In this document: piece by piece, positions 33,439 to 43,547 of the stretch
Numbering within the stretch: position 1 is the stretch's first letter
Layout: the number at the start of each line of letters is the position of its first letter
The notes under the pieces: generated by a model
The model's database searches: none
Told to the model about the DNA's origin: nothing
What the model saw: the letters and a program-made list of their open reading frames with translations, nothing else
DNA from: Kosakonia cowanii JCM 10956 = DSM 18146
Lineage (GTDB): Bacteria > Pseudomonadota > Gammaproteobacteria > Enterobacterales > Enterobacteriaceae
Length of the DNA: 64,000 bases
Reading direction: 5' to 3'
NCBI RefSeq assembly: GCF_001975225.1
Contig: NZ_CP019445.1
Location: forward strand, 248,001 to 312,000
Position numbers and translations under genes: made by a program

Positions 33439-34005
33439 CTATTTTTGGTGCTTTTTAATCGCTGCAGGCAGCTCCGCAAGGCTATTTAGCACCCAATCTG
33501 CACTTTTTTCCGCCTCTGGCGTTACTGGCTTACCGGTACGCACCAGCACTTTCGTGCCGACGTTCGCTGCCGCACCCGCCTGCATATCTTCCATTTTGTC
33601 GCCCACTATATAAGAAGCGGCCATATCAATGTTCAGGAAGTCACGCGCAGAGATCAGCATACCCGGCTGCGGCTTACGGCAATCGCACTCCTGGCGATAC
33701 TCTTCTACGCTCGCCTCAGGATGATGCGGGCAATAGTAGATGCCATCAAAATCGACATCGCGATCGGCAAGAGACCAGTCCATCCATTCGGTCAGCGTTT
33801 CAAATTGCGCTTCACTATATAAGCCACGCGCAATACCAGACTGATTGGTGACGAGCACCAGCGCATAGCCCATCGCTTTTAATTCACGCATGGCATCAAT
33901 GACGCCATCGATAAACTCGAAGTTATCGATCTCATGAACATAGCCGTGATCGATGTTAATCGTGCCATCACGATCGAGAAAAATAGCGGGTACTAAAGTT
34001 GCCAA
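33439..34005 (-). CDS. gmhB: GmhB, D,D-heptose 1,7-bisphosphate phosphatase
   Basis: Removes the 7-phosphate in ADP-heptose synthesis for the LPS inner core. It is 188 residues. HAD motifs are FLDRDGTIN and LVTNQSG, with the phosphate-binding lysine in CRKPQPG; the zinc loop [18 protein letters not shown] is intact. It lies directly upstream of, and co-directional with, the rRNA operon, as E. coli gmhB does with rrnH. It is divergent from metN. Confidence 0.97.
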   Translation of the reverse strand: MATLVPAIFLDRDGTINIDHGYVHEIDNFEFIDGVIDAMRELKAMGYALVLVTNQSGIARGLYSEAQFETLTEWMDWSLADRDVDFDGIYYCPHHPEASVEEYRQECDCRKPQPGMLISARDFLNIDMAASYIVGDKMEDMQAGAAANVGTKVLVRTGKPVTPEAEKSADWVLNSLAELPAAIKKHQK

Positions 34006-34097
34006 AGGTTTACTCCTGATAAAGGCCGTGTTGCGGCGTAGTATCTCATGTTTCGCTACGCAGGAAAGTGCTCATCATAACAGCGCGACATTGATTT

Positions 34098-34113
34098 AGA
34101 CGTCTGGATGCCT
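34098..34113. promoter_or_regulatory. MetJ operator (met box) upstream of metN
   Basis: A perfect met box AGACGTCT (34098-34105) is followed by a degenerate second box GGATGCCT (34106-34113). Tandem 8-bp boxes are bound by MetJ with S-adenosylmethionine, so metNIQ should be repressed by methionine. The operator is about 85 bp before the metN ATG. Confidence 0.88.
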
Positions 34114-34197
34114 TACCATCCGCTCTGTTTACGGCTATTTCCCGTAACCGGCAGAACAAAATGCCACGGCTCACTCTTATACGATAAAAATAATCTA

Positions 34198-35229
34198 ATG
34201 ATTAAACTTTCGAATATCACCAAGGTGTTCCAACAGGGAAACCGCAAAATTCAGGCGTTAAACAACGTCAGTCTGCATGTGCCTGCTGGCCAAATATATG
34301 GCGTGATTGGCGCATCTGGCGCAGGGAAAAGTACGCTGATTCGCTGCGTAAACCTGCTTGAGCGCCCGTCACAAGGTAGCGTGCTGGTCGACGGTCAGGA
34401 TCTGACCCAGCTCTCTGAAGCGGAATTAACCAAAGCGCGCCGCCAAATCGGCATGATCTTCCAGCACTTCAACCTGCTCGCTTCCCGCACGGTGTTCGGC
34501 AACGTGGCGCTGCCGCTGGAGCTGGATAACACCCCGCGCGAAGAGATTAACCGCCGCGTTAAAGAGCTGCTCGATCTGGTCGGCCTCGGCGATAAGCACG
34601 ACAGCTACCCGGCCAACCTCTCCGGCGGGCAGAAACAGCGTGTCGCCATCGCCCGTGCGTTAGCCAGCAATCCAAAGGTGCTGCTGTGCGATGAAGCCAC
34701 CAGCGCCCTTGACCCGGCAACGACCCGCTCGATTCTTGAATTATTGAAAGACATTAACCGTCGCCTGGGGCTGACCATTCTGTTGATCACCCATGAGATG
34801 GACGTGGTGAAGCGCATCTGCGACTGCGTGGCGGTAATCAGCAACGGCGAATTGATTGAGCAGGATACCGTCAGCGAAGTCTTCTCCCATCCGAAAACGC
34901 CGCTGGCGCAGCAGTTTATCCAATCGACGCTGCATCTGGACATCCCCGAAGACTATTTACAGCGTTTGCTGCCTGAGCCGCAGGCGGATAGCGTTCCGAT
35001 GCTGCGCATGGAGTTTACCGGCCAGTCGGTAGACGCACCGCTGCTGTCGGAAACTGCCCGTCGTTTCAATGTGAATAACAATATTATCAGCGCGCAGATG
35101 GATTACGCCGGCGGCGTGAAGTTCGGCATTATGCTGACCGAAATGCACGGCACCGCGCAGGATACGCAGGCGGCCATCGCCTGGCTGCAAGAACACCATG
35201 TAAAAGTAGAGGTACTCGGTTATGTCTGA
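34198..35229 (+). CDS. metN: MetN, methionine ABC transporter ATPase
   Basis: ATPase of the D/L-methionine importer. It is 343 residues from the ATG at 34198, which gives the E. coli N-terminus [11 protein letters not shown]; upstream in-frame codons run through the operator region and are not coding. Walker A is GASGAGKST, the signature is LSGGQKQR and Walker B is [11 protein letters not shown]. The C-terminal NIL domain (about 265-343) is the site of methionine feedback inhibition. It overlaps metI by 8 bp. Confidence 0.97.
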   Translation: MIKLSNITKVFQQGNRKIQALNNVSLHVPAGQIYGVIGASGAGKSTLIRCVNLLERPSQGSVLVDGQDLTQLSEAELTKARRQIGMIFQHFNLLASRTVFGNVALPLELDNTPREEINRRVKELLDLVGLGDKHDSYPANLSGGQKQRVAIARALASNPKVLLCDEATSALDPATTRSILELLKDINRRLGLTILLITHEMDVVKRICDCVAVISNGELIEQDTVSEVFSHPKTPLAQQFIQSTLHLDIPEDYLQRLLPEPQADSVPMLRMEFTGQSVDAPLLSETARRFNVNNNIISAQMDYAGGVKFGIMLTEMHGTAQDTQAAIAWLQEHHVKVEVLGYV

Positions 35230-35875
35230 GGCAATGATTTGGCTCTTCGCCCGCAGCATCTGGGAAACGTTGTTTATGACCTTTGCCTCAGGCCTGCTCG
35301 GTTTTGTCGTCGGCCTGCCGTTCGGCGTATTACTTTATGTGACCCGTCCCGGCCAGATTATGCAGAACCTCACGCTCTATAGCGCGATTTCGGCCACGGT
35401 CAACATCTTCCGCTCTATCCCCTTTATTATTCTGCTGGTATGGATGATCCCCTTTACCCGCGTCATCGTTGGCACCTCGATCGGCCTTTACGCGGTGATC
35501 GTGCCGCTGACCGTTGGCGCAGCGCCGTTTATCGCCCGTATGGTAGAGAACGCCCTGCTTGAACTGCCAGCAGGTCTGATTGAAGCATCCCGCGCAATGG
35601 GCGCAACGCCGATGCAGATCATCCGCAAGGTATTGCTGCCGGAAGCGCTGCCAGGGTTAATCAATGCCGCAACCATTACGCTTATCACGCTGGTCGGTTA
35701 CTCAGCGATGGGCGGTGCCGTGGGTGCGGGCGGTCTTGGTCAGTTAGGTATTCAGTACGGCTATGTCACCTATAACCCATTAGTAATGAACACGGTTTTA
35801 GTATTGCTTGTGGTTTTGGTTTACTTAATTCAATTCGCGGGCGATCGTATCGTCCAGGCTGTGACGCACAAATAA
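35222..35875 (+). CDS. metI: MetI, methionine ABC transporter permease
   Basis: Inner-membrane permease of 217 residues with five hydrophobic segments. The EAA loop contacting MetN is seen in [27 protein letters not shown]. The start lies inside the end of metN, so the two are translationally coupled. Confidence 0.97.
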   Translation: MSEAMIWLFARSIWETLFMTFASGLLGFVVGLPFGVLLYVTRPGQIMQNLTLYSAISATVNIFRSIPFIILLVWMIPFTRVIVGTSIGLYAVIVPLTVGAAPFIARMVENALLELPAGLIEASRAMGATPMQIIRKVLLPEALPGLINAATITLITLVGYSAMGGAVGAGGLGQLGIQYGYVTYNPLVMNTVLVLLVVLVYLIQFAGDRIVQAVTHK

Positions 35876-35915
35876 CGTTACACAACATAACGACTCTGAC
35901 AGTAAGGAATAACTG

Positions 35916-36731
35916 ATGGCTTTTAACTTCAAGACCTTTGCCGCCGTTGGCGCACTGATCGGCTCCCTGGCGCTGGTTGGCTGCGGCCCGGATGAAAAAG
36001 ATCCGAATCACATCAAAGTCGGTGTGATTGTTGGTGCTGAGCAGCAAGTCGCGGAAGTGGCGCAGAAAGTAGCAAAAGAGAAGTATGGCCTCGATGTTGA
36101 GCTGGTCACCTTTAACGACTACGTGCTGCCGAACGAAGCACTGAGCAAAGGCGATATCGACGTTAACGCCTTCCAGCATAAACCGTACCTCGATCAGCAG
36201 ATCAAAGATCGCGGCTTCAAACTGGTGCCGGTCGGCAACAGCTTTGTCTATCCGATCGCTGGCTACTCGAAAAAGATCAAAGCGATCTCTGAACTGCAGG
36301 ATGGTTCTCAGGTTGCCGTTCCTAACGATCCGACCAACCTTGGCCGTGCCCTGCTGCTGCTGCAGAAAGAGGGTTTGATCAAACTGAAAGATGGCGTTGG
36401 CCTGATGCCGACCGTGCTGGACGTTACTGAAAACCCGAAAAACCTGAAGATTGTTGAGCTGGAAGCCCCGCAGCTGCCGCGCTCACTGGACGATGCGCAG
36501 ATTGCGCTGGCGGTGATCAACACCACTTATGCCAGCCAGATTGGCCTGACCCCAGAAAAAGACGGCATCTTTGTTGAAGACAAAAACTCTCCGTACGTAA
36601 ACCTGATCGTCGCGCGTGAAGATAATAAAGACGCGGAAAACGTGAAGAAATTTGTGCAGGCGTTCCACTCTGACGAAGTCAGCGAGGCCGCCAACAAAGT
36701 CTTTAACGGCGGCGCGGTGAAAGGCTGGTAA
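35916..36731 (+). CDS. metQ: MetQ, methionine-binding lipoprotein
   Basis: Periplasmic substrate-binding component of 271 residues, anchored by a lipid. The signal peptide ends in the lipobox LVGC (Cys near residue 23). The body has the NlpA-family segments KVGVIVGAEQQVAEVA and KPYLDQQIKDRGFKLVPVG. It follows metI by 40 bp and completes the met-regulated operon. Confidence 0.97.
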   Translation: MAFNFKTFAAVGALIGSLALVGCGPDEKDPNHIKVGVIVGAEQQVAEVAQKVAKEKYGLDVELVTFNDYVLPNEALSKGDIDVNAFQHKPYLDQQIKDRGFKLVPVGNSFVYPIAGYSKKIKAISELQDGSQVAVPNDPTNLGRALLLLQKEGLIKLKDGVGLMPTVLDVTENPKNLKIVELEAPQLPRSLDDAQIALAVINTTYASQIGLTPEKDGIFVEDKNSPYVNLIVAREDNKDAENVKKFVQAFHSDEVSEAANKVFNGGAVKGW

Positions 36732-36756
36732 TCTCATCAGTCTGTAATATCATTCA

Positions 36757-36789
36757 GGGCGGGCGAAAGCCCGCCTTGTTATTTGGGCA
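36757..36789 (+). terminator. Probable terminator after metQ
   Basis: Stem GGCGGGC-GAAA-GCCCGCC (36759-36776) with a stable GAAA tetraloop, followed by TTGTTATTT. The T tract is interrupted, so efficiency is uncertain. Confidence 0.7.
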
Positions 36790-36838
36790 CGCCCTTGTTT
36801 CAATACGGCGTTAAGAAAATTTTTGTGAGGATACTTTT

Positions 36839-37246
36839 ATGCGTGCTTTCCCGATCTGTCTATTAGCACTCACGCTGAGCGGCTGTTCGTTGCTAAGCAG
36901 ATCACCTGTCGAACCCGTGCAGAACAACGCAGCGGAACCCAAAGCAGAGCCGCAAAAAGCGAAAGTCGCACGCGCCGCTCCCGTTCGCATTATTACCAAC
37001 GCAGAAGAGCTGGTCGGCAAGCCGTTCCGCGATCTCGGTGAAGTGACCGGCGAATCGTGCCAGGCCAGCAACCAGGATTCACCGCCGAACATCCCTACCG
37101 CCCGTAAACGCCTGCAGATCAACGCCTCGAAAAAAGCCAAAGCGAATGCCGTCCTGCTGCATAACTGCGAAGTCACCAGCGGCACGCCAGGCTGCTACCG
37201 CCAGGCGATCTGTGTCGGCTCTGCCCTGAATATTTCGGCCAAATGA
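36839..37246 (+). CDS. rcsF: RcsF, outer-membrane stress sensor lipoprotein
   Basis: Senses envelope and LPS damage and signals through IgaA to the Rcs phosphorelay; it is threaded through BamA-OMP complexes, and bamA is also in this window. It is 135 residues with a lipobox LSGC at about residue 16, a proline/alanine-rich linker, and a folded domain with four cysteines (ESCQASN, HNCEV, PGCYR, AICVG) that form the two non-consecutive disulfides, which depend on DsbA/DsbC. The stop overlaps the trmO start (ATGA). Confidence 0.96.
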   Translation: MRAFPICLLALTLSGCSLLSRSPVEPVQNNAAEPKAEPQKAKVARAAPVRIITNAEELVGKPFRDLGEVTGESCQASNQDSPPNIPTARKRLQINASKKAKANAVLLHNCEVTSGTPGCYRQAICVGSALNISAK

Positions 37247-37949
37247 GTCATTTTGCTTTCGAGCAAATCGGCGTTATTCGCTCACCCTACAAAGAGAAGT
37301 TCGCTGTCCCGCGCCAGCCAGGCCTGGTGAAACACGGCGGCGGCGAACTTCACTTGCTGACGCCTTATAACCAGCCCGATGCGGTTCGCGGCCTGGAGGC
37401 GTTCAGCCACCTGTGGGTGCTGTTTGTTTTTCATCAGACGATGGAAGGCGGCTGGCGCCCAACGGTGCGGCCTCCGCGTCTCGGCGGCAATGCCCGCATG
37501 GGCGTCTTTGCCACCCGCTCGACGTTTCGCCCCAATCCGATCGGCATGTCGCTGGTCGAGCTGAAGGGCATCCGCTGCCATAAAGATGAGGTGATCCTGC
37601 AACTTGGTAGTCTCGACCTGGTTGATGGCACGCCTGTGGTTGATATCAAACCCTACCTCCCCTTTGCAGAAGCGCTGCCAGACGCGCAGGCAAGCTATGC
37701 ACAGCACGCCCCGCCGCGACTGTCGCCGTAACCTTTGCACCTGAACTTGCACCGTCGCTCGCCCTGCTGGAGAAACGCTTTCCGCACTTTGCCGCGTTTG
37801 TGCAGGAGGTGCTGTCGCAGGATCCGCGCCCGGCCTACCGCAAAGAGGAGGAGCCGGGGAAAACCTATGCCGTCTGGCTGCATGATGTGAATGTTCGCTG
37901 GCGCGTTGTCGACGGCGGTTTTGAAGTGTTTGCCCTTGAACCACGCTAA
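37243..37949 (+). pseudogene. trmO: TrmO (YaeB), tRNA-Thr m6t6A37 methyltransferase, frameshifted
   Basis: SAM-dependent enzyme that N6-methylates t6A37 in tRNA-Thr. The first frame encodes the conserved N-terminal TrmO fold (FEQIGVIRSPYKEKFAVPRQ, RSTFRPNPIGMS, DIKPYLPFAE) but stops at 37729-37731. The rest of the protein (ATVAVTFAPEL ... DPRPAYR ... GFEVFALEPR) continues in another frame from 37716 to the TAA at 37947-37949. Restoring one base near 37715, in GCCCCGCCGCG, gives 235 residues, the exact E. coli length. It is either a real one-base deletion or a base-calling error in a GC-rich run. The N-terminal part alone would lack the C-terminal domain. Confidence 0.9.
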
Positions 37950-38058
37950 TTTTGAGCCCCTCTCTTTTGGCATCTCTGCCGGGCTGATAAACTAAACCAC
38001 TTTTTTGTGTCAGGCCGCCTCCGGCCTGCTCCAATTGTCCAAATGGAACCGTAACAAC

Positions 38059-39777
38059 ATGCGTACTAGCCAATACTTGCTCTCTACTCTGAAAGAGACG
38101 CCTGCCGACGCCGAAGTGATCAGCCACCAGCTGATGCTGCGCGCCGGGATGATCCGCAAACTGGCCTCCGGGTTGTACACCTGGTTGCCGACCGGTCTGC
38201 GCGTCCTGAAAAAAGTCGAAAACATCGTGCGTGAAGAGATGAACAACGCCGGTGCGATTGAGGTGTCCATGCCGGTCGTGCAGCCAGCCGACCTGTGGCA
38301 AGAGAGCGGTCGCTGGGAGCAGTACGGTCCGGAACTGCTGCGTTTTGTCGATCGCGGCGAGCGCCCGTTCGTGCTCGGCCCGACCCACGAAGAGGTGATC
38401 ACCGATCTGATCCGCAACGAGCTGAACTCCTATAAACAGCTGCCGCTGAACTTCTTCCAGATCCAGACTAAGTTCCGCGATGAAGTGCGCCCGCGTTTCG
38501 GCGTGATGCGCTCGCGCGAGTTCCTGATGAAAGATGCTTACTCTTTCCATACTTCTCAGGAGTCGCTGCAAGAGACCTATGACGCGATGTACGCTGCGTA
38601 CAGCAAAATCTTCAGCCGTATGGATCTCGATTTCCGCGCGGTGCAGGCAGACACCGGCTCCATCGGCGGTAGCGCATCCCATGAGTTCCAGGTGCTGGCG
38701 CAGAGCGGCGAAGATGATGTGATCTTCTCTGACTCCTCCGATTTCGCTGCCAACATTGAGTTTGCCGAAGCGCTGGCACCGAAAGCGCCGCGCGCGGCTG
38801 CCACACAGGAGATGACGCTGGTCGATACGCCAAATGCGAAGACCATCGCCGAGCTGGTTGAGCAGTTCAATCTGCCGATTGAGAAGACCGTTAAAACCCT
38901 GCTGGTGAAAGCCGAAGAGGGTGCCAGCGAGCCGCTGATTGCGCTGCTGGTGCGTGGCGATCACGAGCTGAACGAAGTGAAAGCGGAAAAACTGCCGCAG
39001 GTTGCCAGCCCGCTGACCTTCGCCACCGAAGAAGAGATCCGCGCGCTGGTCAACGCCGGCCCGGGTTCGCTCGGCCCGGTTAACCTGCCGATCCCGGTAG
39101 TGATTGACCGTACCGTTGCCGCCATGAGCGACTTCTCCGCGGGCGCGAACATCGATGGCAAACACTACTTTGGCATCAACTGGGATCGCGACGTGGCGAC
39201 GCCGGAAGTGGCGGATATCCGCAACGTGGTAGCCGGCGATCCAAGCCCGGACGGCAAAGGCACCCTGCTGATCAAACGCGGTATCGAAGTGGGTCATATC
39301 TTCCAGCTCGGCACCAAATACTCTGAGGCACTGAACGCCGCCGTACAGGGTGAAGATGGCCGCAACCAGATCCTCACCATGGGCTGCTACGGTATTGGCG
39401 TGACGCGCGTTGTCGCGGCTGCCATTGAGCAGAACCACGACGATCGCGGCATCATCTGGCCGGACGCGATTGCTCCGTTCCAGGTTGCCATTCTGCCGAT
39501 GAATATGCACAAGTCCTACCGTGTGCAGGAGCTGGCGGAAAAACTCTATGCCGATCTGCGCGCGCAGGGTATTGAAGTGCTGATGGACGATCGTAAAGAG
39601 CGTCCGGGCGTGATGTTTGCTGATATGGAACTGATCGGCATTCCGCACACCGTGGTGATTGGCGATCGCAACCTCGACAATGACGATATCGAATACAAAT
39701 ATCGTCGCAGCGGCGAGAAGCAGATGATCAAAACCGGCGATGTGCTGGATTACCTGGTAAAAGCCATCAAAGGCTAA
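38059..39777 (+). CDS. proS: Prolyl-tRNA synthetase
   Basis: Class II aminoacyl-tRNA synthetase of bacterial type with an editing insertion. It is 572 residues from the ATG at 38059, matching E. coli; the upstream in-frame extension to 38005 is not needed. Motif 2 appears in [33 protein letters not shown] is present, and motif 3 is in [13 protein letters not shown]. The INS editing domain (about 224-407) hydrolyses mischarged Ala-tRNA-Pro. It is followed by a strong terminator. E. coli yaeF, normally next door, is absent. Confidence 0.97.
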   Translation: MRTSQYLLSTLKETPADAEVISHQLMLRAGMIRKLASGLYTWLPTGLRVLKKVENIVREEMNNAGAIEVSMPVVQPADLWQESGRWEQYGPELLRFVDRGERPFVLGPTHEEVITDLIRNELNSYKQLPLNFFQIQTKFRDEVRPRFGVMRSREFLMKDAYSFHTSQESLQETYDAMYAAYSKIFSRMDLDFRAVQADTGSIGGSASHEFQVLAQSGEDDVIFSDSSDFAANIEFAEALAPKAPRAAATQEMTLVDTPNAKTIAELVEQFNLPIEKTVKTLLVKAEEGASEPLIALLVRGDHELNEVKAEKLPQVASPLTFATEEEIRALVNAGPGSLGPVNLPIPVVIDRTVAAMSDFSAGANIDGKHYFGINWDRDVATPEVADIRNVVAGDPSPDGKGTLLIKRGIEVGHIFQLGTKYSEALNAAVQGEDGRNQILTMGCYGIGVTRVVAAAIEQNHDDRGIIWPDAIAPFQVAILPMNMHKSYRVQELAEKLYADLRAQGIEVLMDDRKERPGVMFADMELIGIPHTVVIGDRNLDNDDIEYKYRRSGEKQMIKTGDVLDYLVKAIKG

Positions 39778-39784
39778 ACCAATT

Positions 39785-39813
39785 AAAAAGCCCCGTTTAA
39801 CGGGGCTTTTTTT
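39785..39813 (+). terminator. Terminator after proS
   Basis: Stem AGCCCCG-TTTAA-CGGGGCT (39789-39807) with flanking A and T runs. It can serve proS on the plus strand (seven T) and the convergent nlpE on the minus strand. Confidence 0.93.
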
Positions 39814-39826
39814 ATGCTGTCAGAGA

Positions 39827-40522
39827 CTACTCATCACAGCCTTTATCCGCGCTGAATTTGCCTTTGTTATTCGTCACCAGCACTTTCTGCGCCGCACCGG
39901 TATCCGGGTTCGGCTCCAGCGCAAAATGCCCCTCCACCACCAGCAGAATCGGTTTCAGCTCCGTGCCGCGCGCCGCCGCATAATCGCGCTCAAGCTGCGC
40001 GTTGCTGGCGACCGCCACCTCTTTTCCGGTCGCGCAATCGGTAAAGACCGCCGCATCCGCCATATATTTATACATGCCGCGCATCGCCATCGGCGTGGCT
40101 GGCAGTGGTGCTTTTACCGGCTGCAGGGTGTAGTTGAGCGACGACTCAATCGGGTTGCCCTCCTGATCCAGCATCTCCAGCGCTTCACCCTTCGCACGGA
40201 AATAGGTCTTGTCGCCCTGGCTATCGGTAAGGACTAATTTGTCCGCTGTGCGCGCCCAGTTGCCATAGGTGCCGAATACCGATGGTGCTTTCCCTCCCTG
40301 GTAACGCTGGTTCATTACCCAACTGCCATCTTTTTGCAGAAACAGCGAGGTTTCAATACCTTCACAATCCGCGCAGGGCAACACACCTCGCCAGCTCTGC
40401 TGCATCGGTTTCAGCTCTTCGACCTGGGTCGGCTGCACCATCTCGGTCTCGTTACGGTTATTACAGCCGAAAAGGGCAAAGAGGGTACACCCTGCCGCAA
40501 CGGCTAAAATCGCTCTGTTCAC
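39827..40522 (-). CDS. nlpE: NlpE (CutF), outer-membrane lipoprotein activating Cpx
   Basis: Surface-sensing and lipoprotein-trafficking sensor that triggers the Cpx response. It is 231 residues from the GTG at 40520-40522, which has AAGGA 7 bases upstream; earlier in-frame codons overlap arfB. The signal peptide ends at the lipobox LFGC. The N-terminal domain keeps the CADC motif (WRGVLPCADCEGIETSLFL) and the C-terminal OB-like domain ends with a single cysteine (KGCDE). Confidence 0.94.
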   Translation of the reverse strand: MNRAILAVAAGCTLFALFGCNNRNETEMVQPTQVEELKPMQQSWRGVLPCADCEGIETSLFLQKDGSWVMNQRYQGGKAPSVFGTYGNWARTADKLVLTDSQGDKTYFRAKGEALEMLDQEGNPIESSLNYTLQPVKAPLPATPMAMRGMYKYMADAAVFTDCATGKEVAVASNAQLERDYAAARGTELKPILLVVEGHFALEPNPDTGAAQKVLVTNNKGKFSADKGCDE

Positions 40523-40553
40523 ACTCGTTTCCTTATGCTTGTTCTCTTTCTGT

Positions 40554-40979
40554 TTATCCGCCGTCATGGCGACGGACTTTGCCGCGCAGAGATTTGACCG
40601 TCGACTTTTGTGATTTCGTCGATAACCGCCGCTCTTTCGAGGCGCGGGTCGGGCGCGTGGCCCGGCGGCTTTTCTGCACTACGGTTAACTCTTTAATCAG
40701 CGCCACCAGGCGGGCTATCGCTGCTTCGCGATTCATCTCCTGGCTGCGGTACTCCTGCGCTTTGATAACGATCCAGCCATCCTGGCTTATCAAATGGTGC
40801 GACACCTCCAGCAGGCGCGCCTTGTAATACTCTGGCAGGCTGGAGGCGCGAATGTCAAAACGCAGATGAATGGCGGTTGAGCTTTTGTTGACGTGCTGGC
40901 CGCCCGCGCCCTGCGAGCGCACGGCGGTGATATCCAGCTCATCCTCAGGCAGCGAGACGGAGCGGGAGATCTCAATCAT
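40554..40979 (-). CDS. arfB: ArfB (YaeJ), ribosome-rescue peptidyl-tRNA hydrolase
   Basis: Releases stalled peptides on non-stop ribosomes, without tmRNA. It is 141 residues with the catalytic GGQ motif in [16 protein letters not shown]. The long basic C-terminal tail ([20 protein letters not shown] and beyond) enters the empty mRNA channel. The start overlaps the yaeQ stop (ATGA), and nlpE follows 31 bp downstream. Confidence 0.96.
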   Translation of the reverse strand: MIEISRSVSLPEDELDITAVRSQGAGGQHVNKSSTAIHLRFDIRASSLPEYYKARLLEVSHHLISQDGWIVIKAQEYRSQEMNREAAIARLVALIKELTVVQKSRRATRPTRASKERRLSTKSQKSTVKSLRGKVRRHDGG

Positions 40980-41521
40980 GGTTGCTGCCAGGTTTCAAAA
41001 TGGAACTCCACGTTTTGCGTGGCATCTGAGAGCCAGATTGCGCCATCCTGCAAAGTCGCCTGCAGATTCATGGTGCGATCGTCGGCAAATGCGCTGAGCG
41101 CTGCCAGCTGTGCGTCATCAAGATACCAGATACTTAAATTGCTGAAAGTTGCGCAGCGCGCCTGGTTTTGCTGCCACCAGATATTCGCCGCCCGTGAATT
41201 ATAGGTAAAGAGCGCCACCTCTTTTGCCTGGTTGCACGCCTTCTTTAACCGCTTTTCATCAGGCAGGCCAAGCTCAATCCACAGATCGATCCCGAGGTAG
41301 TCATTGCGCAGCCACGCTTCCGGCTCATCATCAGCGCTCAGCCCGCGCGTAAACTGCAACCGCTCGTCGGCATACTTTATCCAGGCCAGCAGGCGCAGCA
41401 TCATGCGCTCCTGCGTTTCGGAAGGATGACGGGCCAGCGTCAGGGCGGCATCTAAAAACTGGTTCCGATCCATGTCGGCTACATTCACCGTCGCCTTATA
41501 AATTGTCGCTTTTAACGCCAT
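40976..41521 (-). CDS. yaeQ: YaeQ family protein
   Basis: Conserved 181-residue protein with a PD-(D/E)XK nuclease-like fold in known structures; its function is not established. The ATG at 41519-41521 is preceded by GGAGG and gives the E. coli N-terminus [16 protein letters not shown]. It is the first gene of the yaeQ-arfB-nlpE run, divergent from yaeP. Confidence 0.93.
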   Translation of the reverse strand: MALKATIYKATVNVADMDRNQFLDAALTLARHPSETQERMMLRLLAWIKYADERLQFTRGLSADDEPEAWLRNDYLGIDLWIELGLPDEKRLKKACNQAKEVALFTYNSRAANIWWQQNQARCATFSNLSIWYLDDAQLAALSAFADDRTMNLQATLQDGAIWLSDATQNVEFHFETWQQP

Positions 41522-41629
41522 TACATCCTCCTTCATAAAATGGCCGCCATTGTAGCGAAAATAAGCATAAAGCGCTGTTATCTCTTGCCGCGTGCGTTAT
41601 TCATCGCTCTGATAATGGTAAACAAGCTA

Positions 41630-41638
41630 TGGTATAGT
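41630..41638 (+). promoter_or_regulatory. Extended -10 promoter for yaeP-rof
   Basis: TGGTATAGT is an extended -10 element (TG, one base, TATAGT at 41633-41638), with CTGATA 18 bp upstream as a weak -35. A leader of about 70 nt precedes yaeP. Confidence 0.6.
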
Positions 41639-41715
41639 CACCTTGCTAAACAGAGGTTAACTTCGTAGGCTTAGGGTTATCTCACAGTAAAGCCGGGAGA
41701 CTGGCAGGAGGTGAT

Positions 41716-41916
41716 GTGGATAATTATTGTGAGCTAGTGCGCAAACGTTATGCGGAAATCGCCAGCGGAGATGTAGGGTATATCCCGGACGCGCTGGGGT
41801 GCGTATTGAAGGTCTTGAATGAAATGGCGTCGGATGACACCCTTTCAGAGTCGGTCAGGGATAAGGCAGCCTATGCTGCCGCGAACTTACTGGTGAGCGA
41901 TTATGTCAATAAATGA
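41716..41916 (+). CDS. yaeP: YaeP family protein
   Basis: A 66-residue conserved protein of unknown function (UPF0253), almost identical to E. coli YaeP ([18 protein letters not shown]). It starts with GTG at 41716, preceded by a strong AGGAGG. It overlaps rof by 14 bp, so the two are coupled. Confidence 0.94.
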   Translation: MDNYCELVRKRYAEIASGDVGYIPDALGCVLKVLNEMASDDTLSESVRDKAAYAAANLLVSDYVNK

Positions 41917-42163
41917 TGCCTATCAACCCATCAATTGTGATGATTATGACAATCTTGAACTCGCCTGCCAGCATCATCTTTTATTGAAGCTGGAAATGAA
42001 AGATGGCGAGGTCCTCAGCGCCAAAGCGAACGATCTGCTGTTACGTAAAAACGTTGAGTATCTGGTGATTGACGCCGCCGGGGAGACCTGTGAACTGCGT
42101 CTGGACAGAATCGCCAGCTTCAGCCATCCCGAAATCGGCACCGTTGTGGTGAGCGAGTCCTGA
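41903..42163 (+). CDS. rof: Rof (YaeO), Rho inhibitor
   Basis: Binds Rho and blocks its RNA loading, reducing Rho-dependent termination. It is 86 residues with the conserved start [19 protein letters not shown] and the Sm-like beta-barrel end [14 protein letters not shown]. It overlaps yaeP and ends just before a bidirectional hairpin shared with tilS. Confidence 0.95.
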   Translation: MSINDAYQPINCDDYDNLELACQHHLLLKLEMKDGEVLSAKANDLLLRKNVEYLVIDAAGETCELRLDRIASFSHPEIGTVVVSES

Positions 42164-42168
42164 ACAGT

Positions 42169-42197
42169 ACGGGCAGCGTCGCTGCCCGTTATCTTTG
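42169..42197. terminator. Hairpin between convergent rof and tilS
   Basis: ACGGGCAGC (42169-42177) and GCTGCCCGT (42181-42189) form a perfect 9-bp stem with a 3-base loop, then TATCTTT on the plus strand. The tilS stop codon overlaps the right arm. Confidence 0.8.
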
Positions 42198-43484
42198 CCA
42201 CGCCAGACACACACCCGTCTGCCCCGCCTCTTTCACCCCTTCCCGCGTTACAAACCGATCGGCCGCCGCAATCAGCGTATCGCCATAAAAAAGCAGCGGC
42301 GTGGCATCGCGCTGCCAGGGAGGAACGCCCAGCTCCTGCCATATTTTTTTCAGCTTCCGCCCGCCATGACGACCCACAATATGAATCAGGCCCGGCGTCT
42401 GAAAGCGCACCGAAACCGCTTCATCGACAGTGGGCGCGCGTAACTCACCGCCGAGGAGCAACGACAGAGATCCCAATCCCTGCGGCAAAGTGAGCGTGGC
42501 GAAAGGCGCAGGCCAGGCAAGCTCGGCATCACGCGGATGCGCGGTGCGTTTCACCCACCATAAACATCCCTGATAGCGCCGCACCTCATCGTCGCCAACG
42601 CGCAGGCACGGCACCGCATCTTCCCGGGCGAGCGCCACCTCCTGCCACAGGCGATCGAGCATCGCCCGCGAAGGCATCATCGCCCCGCGCTGCGCCAGCC
42701 AGCGGCGCAAAAGTGCTCGCCGCCGCGCATCACTGTAACCGGTGAGAGGCGCAATCGTCAGCGCCCCCTCTGCGGTGGTCACTGTTGATAACGACTCCGC
42801 CAGCAGTTCATCAAGTAACTGTTCCTGTTCACCGCACAGCGCGGCACTGCGCGCCACCGCGTCGGCAAAGTGCGGCCAGCGGGCGTTTAACAGAGGCAGG
42901 ATATTCTGGCGCAGGAAGTTGCGATCGAAGCGCGTGTCGGCGTTGCTCTCATCCTCGATCCAACTGAGATGATGATCGCGCGCCCACTGCTCCAGGGACG
43001 CCCGGCTCTGGTTGAGCAACGGGCGGATCAGCTGCGTATCGCCAAACGGCAGGCTCTGAGGCATCGCGGCCAGCCCGGCCGGCCCGCTGCCGCGTTTAAG
43101 CGCTAACAGCACCGTTTCAGATTGATCGTCGAGATGCTGCGCGGTGACAAGCACCTCCCCCGGCAGTAGCGCTTCACGAAACGCCTGATAGCGCGCGGTA
43201 CGCGCCTGCGCCTCAATCCCCTTCCCTTCATCCACCAGCGTGACGCGAACGGTTAATAACGGGATCTGCCAGCTCTCACACAGTGATTCGCAGTGCGCCG
43301 CCCAGCGATCGGCATTCGGGCTTAAACCGTGATGCACATGAATTGCGCGCAGCTGCACATCGGGGCGATCTTCACGCCAGAGCCGCAGTTGATGCAGCAA
43401 AACGGTGGAGTCTAACCCGCCGCTGAACGCCACCAGAAACTGGCGTGATTCGGTTGGCAACGAGAGAAGCAGTGGCGTGGTCAT
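42189..43484 (-). CDS. tilS: tRNA(Ile)-lysidine synthetase
   Basis: Essential ATP-dependent enzyme that modifies C34 of tRNA-Ile(CAU) to lysidine, so that it reads AUA. The PP-loop [13 protein letters not shown] is near the N-terminus, and [13 protein letters not shown] and the C-terminal segment [20 protein letters not shown] are typical. I start at the ATG at 43482-43484 (431 residues, close to the E. coli 432). The longer frame to 43529 begins inside a terminator-like hairpin, so its N-terminus is unlikely to be translated, although a GTG at 43497-43499 is possible. No start has a good ribosome binding site. Confidence 0.92.
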   Translation of the reverse strand: MTTPLLLSLPTESRQFLVAFSGGLDSTVLLHQLRLWREDRPDVQLRAIHVHHGLSPNADRWAAHCESLCESWQIPLLTVRVTLVDEGKGIEAQARTARYQAFREALLPGEVLVTAQHLDDQSETVLLALKRGSGPAGLAAMPQSLPFGDTQLIRPLLNQSRASLEQWARDHHLSWIEDESNADTRFDRNFLRQNILPLLNARWPHFADAVARSAALCGEQEQLLDELLAESLSTVTTAEGALTIAPLTGYSDARRRALLRRWLAQRGAMMPSRAMLDRLWQEVALAREDAVPCLRVGDDEVRRYQGCLWWVKRTAHPRDAELAWPAPFATLTLPQGLGSLSLLLGGELRAPTVDEAVSVRFQTPGLIHIVGRHGGRKLKKIWQELGVPPWQRDATPLLFYGDTLIAAADRFVTREGVKEAGQTGVCLAWQR

Positions 43485-43505
43485 AGTGAGTGTTAACACG
43501 GGAAC

Positions 43506-43530
43506 AATGCCCGGCACGTTACCGGGCATT
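43506..43530 (-). terminator. Hairpin between yaeR and tilS
   Basis: AATGCCCGG (43506-43514) and CCGGGCATT (43522-43530) form a perfect 9-bp stem with a 7-base loop. It lies 17 bp after the yaeR stop. The T tract is short (GTTCCC on the minus strand), so it may only attenuate or protect the 3' end. Confidence 0.6.
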
Positions 43531-43547
43531 CACAGAAGTGGCAAGCC

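Noticed and set aside
37282-39648. A 788-codon minus-strand open frame across trmO and proS
   Set aside because: It is antisense to two clearly real genes and has no family match; its length comes from the GC-rich codon bias of proS.
43485-43529. Longer N-terminus for tilS starting MPGNVPG
   Set aside because: These codons form the hairpin downstream of yaeR and have no ribosome binding site; the E. coli protein length fits the later ATG.
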